A stretch of 64,000 bases of DNA from Branchiostoma belcheri (Eukaryota > Chordata > Leptocardii > Amphioxiformes > Branchiostomatidae), in the NCBI RefSeq assembly GCF_001625305.1, contig NW_017804354.1:1030019-1094018 (forward strand), given 5' to 3'. Under the pieces are notes generated by a model, which was given only the letters and a program-made list of their open reading frames with translations, made no database searches and was not told the DNA's origin. A program made the translations under genes and the position numbers. This document shows positions 54,090 through 64,000 of the stretch, one piece after another. How positions within the stretch are numbered: position 1 is the first letter of the stretch; every line of letters begins with the position of its first letter.

Positions 54090-55370
54090 CGAACCATTCC
54101 TTGCCCTGCCCCCCACCCCAAGGTTTAGGGGATGAAGGGAGAAAACGAGTAGTGTTCTGTACTGTGTCTTCAAGAGAAAACATGTGGTAGACTCATCCAG
54201 TTTCAACCGGTTCCCTAAGATCTCCCCTGTAGGTCGCTGGACTGTCCTATTCTACTAGGGGGTGTCTTTGGGGTCTTACACTCTTCCCCCCTACGGAAAA
54301 GTAAAAACTTCTCCAGTAGTTACAGAATGAGATTTAACAATGTAACAATGTAATATTTAGGGAACAATCTAAAACTCTACAGAAAATGAAGGTACACTAA
54401 GGGAAAGGTTACGGCTATATAATATATGAAACTACAACAAACTGATCTATTAAGAACCCAAACCTCCACAGGTATTCATTTGATACACAATACACATTTG
54501 TACTTCCCTGCAAAGATTGAAGTCAAATGACATCCTACTTTGTTATTTCTAGAGCTTCAAACATAGCCATATATGTCCCAATTTCTGTACATGTCTAAAA
54601 TATGGCCTACTTTTAGGGACAAGTGCACACCAACGACACAAGACCCAAACCTCCACAAGTATTCATTTAATAGACAAGACATAGTGTTACCTTGGGCAAA
54701 AGACTTTATCAGATTGCTTTCTTTCTTTTGTGGATATAGTATCCTGAACATGGCTGAAAATCATATTTTCCCTTAAATTCAAAATTTGACCTACTTCTAA
54801 GGACAACCACGTGACAACCAAAGAAGTGCCCAAAGTTTGCAACCATGCATTTTAAAGCACATACGTTTATGTATCTATGATTCAAATTTGAAGCAAAAAA
54901 AATCACCATCTTTGGACTTACAGCACTTCGAAGTTGGGACGAAATAACGCTTTTTAATAAGCCTCAAACACTGTATTGTGTAAGGGTTGCCCAGGTCCTT
55001 TAAACGAATTTCTTTAAAATTTCATAGCTACTGTAGAATAGTGGATTAGTTGGTCTTTTATGCCCATACTTTGTTTTTCCATAATATTAAAGCACGTAAT
55101 CGTGCCTTAAACTATGCCAAATTTCATGTTTTGCACATGTCTAAATCAGGGAAAATGGCCCCAAAACTTGTTTGGCCCGTTACCATGGCAACGATCGGTG
55201 CTGACCGGAAAGAAAGCTATTTTGAGGGGTTGTGGGCCAAGTACTATCACTGTGCAAAGTTTGAGCCAAATCGATTTTTTGACCCCTGCCACCAGTGTTT
55301 GATCCTTACAGACATTCGCTCTCAAGGGTCTTTAACTTCTATCTACGCAGCTGCAGAAGGAATTTCCCAC
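54090..55370. other. No recognised gene; local repeats
   Basis: The phrase ACCCAAACCTCCACA(A/G)GTATTCATT occurs twice (54457 and 54645), suggesting a short local duplication. A TGTAAC...CTTACA-bounded 200-bp segment (54084-54285) could be a solo LTR, but no partner was found. Confidence 0.35.
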
Positions 55371-55372
55371 AG

Positions 55373-55949
55373 TGGACTGCACAAGGAAGAAGGCCCCGTC
55401 AACGTGATGTGAGTTCCTTCTACTGAGATCAGTCTCATAATTATGCTACCAGTGGTCCCTTTTTGATCTAGTCCCCTTAGCTGTTGAAGTTTTCCATGTG
55501 TAAACGCAGAGGGCATCACTGGTTGAAATATTTGAACATGTACCATATATTACACATGTCAGCACATTCCTCCACTCAAGCAGTCAAGTACAGCTGTTCT
55601 GCTGTATGCATGACAATTTACATTCAATGCACAATCTTATCAGGCTGCCCTTTGGTTACTTTGTCAACTTGTGTGCTTCAAAATGAATTTAGTATGATGT
55701 TTCCACAACGGCATTCAATGTGGCTTTCTTGCACTTATTTTCTTTCAGTTATCAGAAACGGACGGCAAAGAAGCGGCACACCATGCAGGAACAGAGTCTG
55801 TTTTCGAAGGGCTGCAAGAAGATGTTCATTTGAGAAATGTTTGCATTGTTGCAAACGGTCTCTGCAGAGATGCCAAAATGACACACACAACATGCCTTAT
55901 GTACAATAGTATTGGCATTGAGTTGGAAAAATGGGTAGCCCGAAATTAA
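55373..55949 (+). CDS. Candidate two-exon gene end, product unknown
   Basis: A 36-nt segment (55373-55408) lies between CCCACAG and GTGAGT and reads WTAQGRRPRQRD in phase 0. It joins to 55749-55949, which starts after TTTCTTTCAG with LSETDGKEAAHHAGTESVFE. That frame continues VANGLCRDAKMTHTTCLMYN and ends VARN with a stop. The second exon is 67 codons, open, with balanced composition. I do not recognise the family, and upstream exons are not resolved. Confidence 0.35.
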
Positions 55950-56044
55950 AGTTTTGCAGTTGAAGCCACCTTATGTGGCAGGAGAATGTAGGACAAACCT
56001 CGACTATAGGTAGCCGCGGCCGACACACGTCATGTACCGCAGAA

Positions 56045-56425
56045 ACATACAAACAAACACACACACAAACACACACACACTCTCAAACACACACACTAGT
56101 ACTCTCAAACACACTCACACACACACACACTCTCAAACACACACTCTCAAACACACACACACTCTCACACACACACACGCAAAGACACAGACACACACTC
56201 TCTCAAACACACACACATCCTCAAACACACACACACTCTCAAACACACACACACACACACACACACTTTTAAACACACACACACATACTCTCAGACATAC
56301 ACTTACACACAAACACACACACAAACACACACTCTCAAACACACACACTCACACACAAACACACTCACAAATACACACACACTCTCACTTGCACACACAC
56401 AACACACACACATGTACTCTAACAC
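56045..56425. repeat. AC microsatellite with TCTCAA interruptions
   Basis: Nearly 400 bases of AC repeats are broken by CTCTCAAACAC units. The His/Thr frames over it are artefacts. A shorter version lies in the duplicate at 56860-56950. Confidence 0.95.
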
Positions 56426-57165
56426 ATACGCACACACATATGCATGACCCTTAAATGTCAGACAACAGACTCCAGTCACCTTCAAAAGTTTCATATGGAG
56501 CACTAAAACAACCAAATGTATAATCTTTTTTGTCAAAATGTTGGTTGTCCATGTGAAATATTACAAGATCCTTGTGAAGCTACTAACGTAATATTTGAAA
56601 TTTTGGTACCTAACCAATAACATATAAGATGTAAATCTTACCTGCCGTTGAACTTTTCTAAGGCACCCGTGTTACGAGTCAGTCCTTGACAGGTTGTAGG
56701 CGTTCTTGTGGCAGCACCTCATCATGTCTACATGGAAATATGAGCACAGAACATCTGATTAGTATGATCCTTCCAGTAAAAAATGCAATACCCGGTATTA
56801 TTTCTAACTATAAATGTCAGACAACAGACTCACGTCATGTGCCACAGAAACATACATTCAAGCAAACACACTCACACAAACACTCACACACACAAACACA
56901 AACACACATACACAAACACACACACACATGCACTCTAACACATACGCACACACATATGTAACCCACCCACCCTCACCCACATAACATCTGATTAGTATGA
57001 CCCTTCCAGTAAATGTCAGACAACAGACTCGAGTCACCTTCAAAAGTTTCATATGGAGCTCTAAAACAACCAAATGTATAACCTTTTTTGTCAAAATGTT
57101 GGTTGTCCATATGAAATATTATAAGATCCTTGTGAAGCTACTAACGTAATATTTGAACTTTTAGC

Positions 57166-58085
57166 ACACCACCAGCAAGCTGCCCGTACAGAACTTGGCG
57201 TGGGAGACGAGAGTGGTCCATGCGGGACACGTGTCCCAGCCAGCGCAGTCTACGTTGTTTCAAGACTGGGTACAAACTTGTGGTACCACATCTCTTGAGA
57301 ATATCCAAGTTTGAAACTTTGTCCATCCACGTAACCCCACAGATCTCTCTGAGGCACCTGAAGTGGAAGCTGTTAAGCTTCCTTTCCACGTGAGCATGAG
57401 ATGCCCAGGCCTCGCTGCCGTAAAGTAGCGCAGACAGAACACAGGTTTGGTAAATCCGGACTTTGGTGTGGATTGTGAGATACTTATTGTCCCAGGCACG
57501 TCGTTTCAACCTGCCAAAGAGATTGGCAGCCTGACCTATTCTAGAGTCAACTTCCCTGGTTTAAGTGCCGGATGACGAGACTGTGGAACCTAAGTAGCGG
57601 AAGTCTACGACCTTGTCCAAGGTGATCTCATTTATAGTAATGCAAGGAGGGGGTGCGTTGGTTGCCAAGGCAACTGTCTTCTTCACACTGATGGTTTGAC
57701 CAAATTTGTCGCAGGTGTCGCCAGGTTCTGTACGGGCAGCTTGCTGATGGTAAACGTGACAGGGGGCGCCCAAAGCTCCGTTTCGTAGATGTCTGCAGGC
57801 GCGACCTGAAACTGTTCAACATCGGTACTGACTGGGAGGACATTGCCCAAGTCCGCAACACTTGGCGGCACAAGCTTCATCATGGGGCTAAAAGTTTTGA
57901 GTCCCACCTGCAATCCAAGGAGCTGGACAGACAACGCAAGAGACACGAACAGTGCCTATCCACGGCATTCTTGTGTGAAAATTGTGGAAAGTACTGCAGA
58001 AGTAATGCTGGTTTGGCGGCACACCGCCGCACCCATCGTACTTGATTGGAGCAGATCGTCCGTCAGGACGACAAGACTGACTGAG
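57166..58085. mobile_element. LINE 3' end with internal inversion (twin-priming type)
   Basis: On the minus strand (57722 down to 57166) the ORF2 end reads CDKFGQTISVKKTVALATNA, VVDFRYLGSTVSS, then KVRIYQTCVLSALLYGSEAW and RRLRWLGHVSRMDHSRLPRQ. On the plus strand (57724-58044) it carries on with GQLADGKRDRGRPKLRFVDV, LFNIGTDWEDIAQVRNTWRH and a C2H2-like CENCGKYCRSNAGLAAHRRT before a stop. The two halves meet at CTGTACGGGCAGCTTGCTG, present in both. AGCAC flanks both ends. The 5' half is inverted relative to the 3' half. Confidence 0.88.
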
Positions 58086-58120
58086 CACCTAACCAATAAC
58101 ATATAAGATGTAAATCTTAC

Positions 58121-58957
58121 CTGCTGTGGAACTTGTCATAATGGACCAAGTAACTCTTTTTTTTTTTCAAGATTTTCGCCTTGTACACACCAGCTCGGCC
58201 TCTACGCACAGAAACCCGCTGGCCAACTTCAAATTTCCTAAAATAAAATGAAATAGTTAAGTAGAGCGATGAACATTATGTTAGAAATGCATTAATTATT
58301 GTTCACCCAGTAAACCTCCGTGGCCGGCTGGATAGTATTACGGGGCTGTTGTTCTTAGCGCGCCGATGAAAATCGGCCAGACCCGCGGTACTCTGGTTAC
58401 CAGGGTAGAGTATAGTCTGATGATTTTTCGGTCTCTGTCGATAGGTGTTTAATGGCGATGAACGCACCACGGCATGGAAAGTAATATTCAGAAGTAGGAT
58501 ACAAATGGAGAAAACCCAGTATTGCCCGTCGTCCTCATTTGGTTGTGAACATACAGTCACGTTTAGCGGCCCCTTTCAAACAGTCAGCGAACGCCCCGAC
58601 CGAAGGCTACGCTAAAATTGTACTTTGAAGTTTTAATCGTGGAATGATTAAGTCGCATGTCCTAACAAACTCAACAGTTACATACCATTTTGGTTCAGAG
58701 TCTTTCGATGTTGAGCCTTGGCTTCGGGGTGGGTCATCATGATCATTCTCTTCTGTTTGGACAGATTTGTCCACCTTTTCTGTGGTATATCGGTGAACGC
58801 GATTTCTTACAAACAGTCCAAACCTCTGTTGTGTCTTTTTGTCCACCTGTCCAAGATAGGGCTGTAACTCTTTGACGATATCTGCAGGTTTCATGCCCTG
58901 AGAGTAGAGCCTATCTACATCGCCTGTATAACGATTAAATCTTGAGGTACCCTTCAT
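58121..58957 (-). CDS. Tudor-knot-like protein, first two exons
   Basis: Exon 1 (58957-58686) starts MKGTSRFNRYTGDVDRLYSQ, then GMKPADIVKELQPYLGQVDK, a charged segment and SKDSEPK. It ends in phase 2 at GTATGT. Exon 2 (58237-58121) begins after TTTTATTTTAG and completes the Trp codon. It reads KFEVGQRVSVRRGRAGVYKA, KIL, four lysines, SYLVHYDKFHSR, then donor GTAAGAT. The FEVGQRV...YKAKIL...YLVHY pattern resembles Tudor-knot/MRG-type chromo-barrel domains of chromatin proteins. Exon 1 looks like a small helical DNA- or protein-binding region. Downstream exons lie beyond the LINE insertion and were not identified. An 11-A run encodes the lysines. Confidence 0.65.
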
Positions 58958-59014
58958 TTTTTTTACAAACCGTAGCTGGCTTGAATAGCGGCCTCACGGT
59001 CACAAGGTCACAAG

Positions 59015-60231
59015 TGAACTATTTGCAGGACCCTAGAAAGTCCGAAATGGAGCGAAATGGAAACGAATTGGAACGAAATATTTAGGAAAGCCGTTAAGCC
59101 GTTGGACGGTCGAACGGAAACATTAGCGTCCGCTCAACGTACGAACGGCAACGTTTAGATGATGATGATATTCTTAGAACCGCAACCGATCGATCGGGAT
59201 ACGTTAAGAATAAAGTGACCGAAACGTTAAAAGATCGATCGGGGTACGTTTAGAACAATTGAGTTTTGAGTTGAGTAGTTTCAAAAGTGTTTCTTCTTTG
59301 TGGTCTCCGTCTGTCCTAGCGGTATGCCCACGGGAAGGGATTTTATCACCAGCCGTCTCCCTTACATGTAAATACAATGAAATGAAACAGGAACAAATGT
59401 AGCGAAATATAAAGAACGGAACTGTTTAAATTGTTAAATACAGAGGTGAGTGGTGAATAAATAATATAACGTGTTTTATTTCTCTTTTTATACGCTACAG
59501 CAAGGGGATAGAAATAAGACCTTCTTGGTTACAGCATGAAAATGATCTGCCATTGTTACTGGCTTACTGACGGTTGGCAGCGATAACGTGTTTTCAGGGA
59601 CGTTTGTAGTCTGAACTGTTGGCGCGCTACTGGCGATTTAAATCAAACGCCGACTTTCCTGTTATGATGAATATAAATGAAGTTTCAGTCCATGAATGTA
59701 GTACGATCTATACGTAACATGTACATGTGCATATCTACGTGCATAAGGATGGATAAATTGTGTTAACTGTTTGAATTAATCTGTTTCTGTCGGTCTAAAA
59801 GTGAGTATACTGGCTAATAAAATGTATTTCATTTTCCACTGCATTCATTGGGCAATATTTACATAATGTCTCGTGCACAGGTAGTACAAATTTTGCCGCG
59901 ATACCGACCATTCCCCACCAAAGCACGTATGGAAGTGAGAAAACTGATGTCACACTCGTGACGCAGCGCTAAGGTTCATTAGCACATCATTAACGGAGGG
60001 GTCCATCCTCCGACAGGGGTCCGGAGCCCAACATTTTTTATGGCTTCACCAAGTGTGGTGAAGACTTATTGTGTTGCTCTCATGTTTCCCCTTCTCCTCA
60101 TTCACATTTTGAACATGGATGATTTAGGAACAATCGATTTTGTGCGGGAGGGGGATAGGTCCATTTTTGGTATGGGGATGTGGTGAAGCCATGCTGTATT
60201 TGCTCCCGAGCAAATGTCGACCTTTCAAGTT

Positions 60232-60316
<85 letters not shown>

Positions 60317-60560
60317 CTTTGTTGCTGAGATATGCACCTGCTACGTACAGCTAGATGTACCCCGATCGACCTTATAACGTTGTGTCACGTTCTAAGACTA
60401 TCATCAATCTTAACGTCGCCGTTCGGACGTTGAGCGGACACCGACGTCGCCGTTCAATCGTCCAAATGGCTTATAGGCTTTCCTACATACATATTTCGTT
60501 TCAATTTCATTCCATTTAGTCCATTTTGTTCCATTTCGCACTTTCTGTACACCGCAAATG
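59015..60560. mobile_element. Non-autonomous element with long terminal inverted repeats (about 1.5 kb)
   Basis: The left end (from about 59015 to 59235) and right end (60345-60560) are inverted complements over roughly 200 bases with moderate divergence. Shared landmarks are GAAATGGA, GAAACGAA(T)T, GGAAAGCC(G/T)(T/A)TAAGCC, GTCCGCTCAACGT and GATCGATCGGGGTAC. The interior has no ORF and contains a TA microsatellite. It sits just upstream of the Tudor-knot-like gene's ATG. Exact ends and target duplication are unclear. Confidence 0.7.
60236..60313. repeat. TA microsatellite
   Basis: Thirty-nine uninterrupted TA repeats lie inside the long-TIR element. Confidence 0.97.
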
Positions 60561-61268
60561 AACTAACACGAAATTGGCGAAGCTTCCCACGGTGTTGTTG
60601 ACAGATCATTCTTCTGTCTCGGATCCCGTAACATAGCGGTGTCTGTCTAGGAGAGATAATGACGATTCCCTCACCTTACAAGCTATTTCGATCACAAGTG
60701 TTAAAAAGTAAATTTTCCTATTAGACTTTTCTGAAAATCACCATGAGGGAAGGAGATTTGTATGTGAAAGGCTGGGTGACAGTTCCTCCGTGCTTTATTG
60801 CGGGACATCCTCTGGGAACCCCAAAACTGATGCGAGCGAGCGTGCGAATAAAACAAAAGTTTGGCAAAAAAAGTTACTTAATCATGAAATCTACATAGTC
60901 AGGAAGGACGAAAAATGACACAACACACAGAGTATGGTATACCAAACAACAAGTTCTTCATTTTGTATTTAGCTTCGGGATCCTGTTCTTTGACGTTAGA
61001 ATTTTACAACATTAAAATCCGTTTTCCAAAATATTTTTTTGCAATGTACGGCATATATTTGCCTATTTTGCTGCTGCTTTGTACGTAATGGTCGAAACCA
61101 TTTTTTTTGAAACCGGCGAAAATTGATTCGCGCGTGGATGCCATCCACATAATCAAATCAACATGGCCTTACATACACGTTCAGTGTAACAAAATCCGAC
61201 GGACGAAACACGGCGAATAGAACACACTCGGACACTGGACACTGTCCGAGTAGGCCGCCTTTGCCAAG

Positions 61269-61337
61269 ATGCCCGTTACAACGTTCGTGAAAGTGGGGCG
61301 GGTTCATTTGCTGGACTCCGTCTTCCAGGAACTCGGG
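61269..61337 (+). CDS. Possible first exon MPVTTFVKVGRVHLLDSVFQ
   Basis: An ATG in a good initiation context (GCCAAG before it) opens a 23-codon exon ending ELG at a GTAAAG donor in phase 0. It lies 0.5 kb upstream of the gene-tail duplication copy B. It might be the start of that plus-strand gene, but no linking exon was found. Confidence 0.3.
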
Positions 61338-61505
61338 GTAAAGTTACAAAATTCCTCCCTCTTTAGATTTTAAAAAGTTTGGCAATGTTAGGACAATTTG
61401 ATCTAGACCCAATTTCTACTGTTAAAAACTTCTACTTCTAAAATTATGCATTACAACTGAAATACATAAATTTCTTAGATTTAAATATGCTGAATATGAA
61501 CTCAC

Positions 61506-61596
61506 CTGAATTGCCTCACGAACTGCTGCATCAGGGTCAGTATTGTTTCTCCTGGAAAGACCCAACAGCCTAATCCTGTACCGCAGTTGTCGCTCA
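61506..61596 (-). CDS. Exon of an integrase-core-type protein (fragment)
   Basis: Bounded by TTTTTTATAG and GTGAGT, the exon reads ERQLRYRIRLLGLSRRNNTD, then PDAAVREAIQ. This matches the helix-turn-helix segment that precedes the integrase catalytic core in a widespread family of lancelet, coral and fish proteins. Phase is 2 in and 0 out. The catalytic part is not in the window on the expected side. Confidence 0.5.
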
Positions 61597-61782
61597 CTAT
61601 AAAAAATGCTTGGGGATTTGGTTTCCCCCCAACACGATAGTGGAGGGCTAATTAATCTCTCGTGAAATACACACTGGGAAACCTATGTGAGGCGGGCGGG
61701 CCGGCCAGAGATCTTATGGCCCCGAGGTCTTACGTCCCCGACCACGATCAGACTGGATACCAGGCTAAAAAGACGTAAACGC

Positions 61783-64000
61783 TTCAATCTGAAAATTGAT
61801 ATGAGGGCGCTAGCTTGTTACATGAGAGCGCAGCGCCCCTGTTCCTATTCCCCTGTTTAGAAAAACCCCTAAGTCCAACGTTCAGGGTAATTTTCAGTGT
61901 AATGATACTAATCTTTGTTCCTTATCTTTGTGTTTCTCTACAGCAACAACCTGAGATAGGCTTTGACCTGATTTGACCTGATTTCAGGACTGTTTCAAGT
62001 CGCCACCGCGGATGTCGTCACAAACCCTAAGTGAGCCTCACTGGGCCACGCCACCGAATATCCTCACCAGACAGGATGTACACATGTGCCGCCAGAAAGT
62101 AGTACGTGACAAGGACCAAACAAGTGGTAATAAGTGTTCGCTTTTGTTAGTTTGCCTTATTTTCGTATTGTGTTATATTTTTGAAGTAATAGTAGAATAT
62201 ATATTTGCTTCGTATGATTTAGTTGTTGGTATACACGATATCTGACCGGTTCCGCCGCGGATGGATATAGACAGAATTACTCGTCGCACAACCACCCAGC
62301 TTTAGTTGGAGAGGAAGGGCGGCGGTGAGAGGTAGGTACTTCATTTCAGTCGCCTTTGTCTTTTAAAATTGTTGCTTTTGTGACGGTCACTTTGCGTAGA
62401 AGTATATTTGAGATGCTGTGGTTACTCGTATGTACATTTCGAGATGTTCTTGTGGAGGAAAGCCGATTGATTTTGCCGTTGAGCCACTCCGTGTTCTGTT
62501 ACTGGCAGTTTGTGGAATGTGTCTCGCCACCATGTCAGTTCGTCCAAACCTTTCGTCCCTAATCTTTAGTTTACTGTTGTTTTAAAGTTTAACGTCTTGT
62601 GCTATCATGCTACACTTACAATAATACGACCGTAACTGACGACAAACTTGGCCAGATTCTGTAAGGCTGGGCGCGGCTGACATCTGTGCACTGATAAATT
62701 ATCTTGTTTACGTGTTGGCGTGTCGATCAAACCGCAAGCATCAGGGCAGATGCATGGCGGCTGCAGACATGTCCTTCCAAGATGTGTACGTGGCAATATT
62801 TTCGGAAGACTTGTTCCAAATAATTAGCAGCCTAACACATATTTTCTTATTATTAGTGGTGTTAATGTAGTCTCGGTGTATATTTAGGCAGAGAAGATAG
62901 TCTGGCTCAAGATAATGGAGCTTGTAAAGATCTGGGCTGTACAGTTACTGTACTGTTTTTATGATATTTGTTTTTGTATATATATGATGTTTGACATTTT
63001 GTAGACATGCAAATATCAACGCCATTCAGGCAACATTGTATGCCATGTTTGGTATCTTTGGTATGGAGAAGATGTTATTTCAAGAAGTAATATGGTAGAT
63101 ATCCTACTAGTGCCCCACTTAATTTAGCTTCAAGATTCAGAATCAAATATATAACCGCTGACGTTAACCCCTTCAAGGGCCATCTTAATAAACTAATGCC
63201 ATGTTTTCAGGTCATTACCAACTTAAATTTTCAGTGTAATGATACTAATCTTTGTTCCTTATCTTTGTATTCTCTCTACAGCAACACCTGAGATGAACAT
63301 CAAAAACATTGATCAGCTGTCGGGACCATCACATATAGCGCACCAGCAGCCGTACACGGGAAAGTCGTACATGATGAAAGTCAGCTATTCATCACAGCCT
63401 TCAACATCTTAGTTGTATGTAAAAACTGGTGACAGACCAAATGTTCTAAGTACCACTGAAGTTATTTGATTGGTTTGTGACAGAACATCCAGCTTACTCA
63501 GGGGTTGTTAGGGTTAGGTCCATTCTTACAGCTGCCCAGCCTCTTGGAAACCCAGACTTCGGGGACTGTGCCACTGGCTCAGTGGGGGCTGGTTCAGCTT
63601 AGTTAGATGGGTTTGTTGGATGCTAATGTCTCAAAACAATCTTTCGTATACGCTATTTAGAAATAGTCCCTGAATTGATCACTCATTGTGGTACTTATGA
63701 TCATCATGATTGAAACCGAGAATGTTCTCATTTGCGAAAAAGTAACAGTTCAAGGTACCAGTGCAGTAGACCACACCTTGAATGAAGACAATATCCACAT
63801 GGATGTATTTGTTCTAATTCATGGGACCATTGTCAATACAATTGGGAAAATTAAGGCTTTTGTGTTTTATACTAAACGAGATCAATCTACATTGTAAATA
63901 TCTCAGCTCTAGTAGTAGTAGCTGCCGGTGGTTCGACCAAGACAGTGTAGGAGGTTCCGTTAGGCCCGGTTCTTGTCTTACAGAAAACTATCATCTCATG
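61783..64000 (+). repeat. 2.2 kb segmental duplication, copy B (runs off the window)
   Basis: It matches 40953-43480 nearly base for base. It lacks the foldback insertion and a block around 42150-42240, and has a few small indels. The end of the unit is cut by the window boundary. Confidence 0.9.
63282..63412 (+). CDS. Candidate terminal exon of the gene-tail family (copy 4)
   Basis: The acceptor (TTCTCTCTACAG) and frame match 42756-42886: TPEMNIKNIDQLSGPSHIAH, then QQPYTGKSYMMK and SSQPSTS with a stop at the same position. Only a few residues differ (I for T, VSY for NSD). The exon length is identical at 131 nt. Confidence 0.5.

Larger units (their letters stand above)
56025..58130. repeat. 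Tandem segmental duplication, one copy interrupted by a LINE
   Basis: Unit A (56025-56660) and unit B (56833-57170 plus 58085-58130) share the ACATACA-to-(AC)n start, the GTCAGACAACAGACTC block, the TTGTGAAGCTACTAACGTAA block and a CTAACCAATAACATATAAGA end. In unit B a LINE lies between the last two. The copied end includes the donor side of the Tudor-knot-like gene's exon 2. Confidence 0.85.

Noticed and set aside
54084-54285. TGTAAC...CTTACA segment as a solo LTR
   Set aside because: There is no second copy, target duplication or adjacent retroelement coding sequence to support it.
56032-56454. His/Thr and Val/Cys-rich frames over the AC repeat
   Set aside because: These are translations of a dinucleotide microsatellite.
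1-64000. CRISPR arrays, bacterial operons, tRNA or rRNA genes
   Set aside because: The tandem repeats lack CRISPR-type spacing with unique spacers. I found no cloverleaf with A and B boxes and no rRNA signature. The DNA is clearly eukaryotic.

Overview
The window looks like invertebrate deuterostome nuclear DNA, most consistent with a lancelet (Branchiostoma). It is AT-leaning and gene-poor, with short exons, GT-AG introns of a few hundred bases, many microsatellites and a dense mix of old mobile-element fragments. The species call is inference, since no rRNA, mitochondrial or diagnostic housekeeping gene is present. Most genuine coding signal lies in short exons without their own ATG, so I joined exons by reading-frame phase and splice sites. 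Every splice model is a prediction.

Region by region. 0-4 kb: inverted minisatellite repeats around a near-duplicated 1.3 kb block joined at an N, possibly an assembly artefact. 5-7.3 kb: a Penelope-like fragment and the oldest copy of a dispersed gene-tail repeat. 7.8-10 kb: an inverted-repeat-bounded segment holding a small basic ORF. 11.9-13.3 kb: exons of a SWIM/YqaJ-type gene running into a degenerate transposase-like plus C2H2 sequence. 14-15.8 kb: a Harbinger-like MITE and a complete two-exon gene with an RFX-like DNA-binding domain. 16.8-23.4 kb: transposase-like exons and a second gene-tail repeat. 24.3-28.6 kb: an acidic tandem-repeat protein gene on the minus strand, with a 2.4 kb L1/Tx1-like LINE in one intron. 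28.8-40 kb: fragments of LINEs, a Polinton-like DNA polymerase B, gag-like proteins and an SGNH-hydrolase-like protein.

40.9-43.5 kb and 61.8-64 kb are a recent duplicate pair of 2.2-2.5 kb, each ending in the same short terminal exon and 3' UTR-like tail. Between them lie an LRR exon, a minus-strand array of 22-30 nt exons repeating about every 150 bp (44.6-47.2 kb), a duplicated module of unknown function (44 and 48 kb), a broken RAG1 N-terminus-like gene (49.2-50.1 kb) and a complete three-exon BEN-domain gene (50.3-51.6 kb). 56-58 kb holds a tandem duplication in which one copy carries a LINE with a twin-priming-type inversion. This sits downstream of a gene whose second exon encodes a Tudor-knot-like fold (58.1-59 kb). 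59-60.6 kb is a non-autonomous element with long terminal inverted repeats.

The features do not form one pathway. The recurring theme is transposon-derived DNA-binding and nuclease modules (YqaJ, RFX, BEN, RAG1-N, C2H2 plus RNase-H-like) in various states from apparently intact to decayed. The most unusual structure is the tandem microexon array. Its in-phase exons are all symmetric (phase 1), so they could be skipped or included without changing frame.
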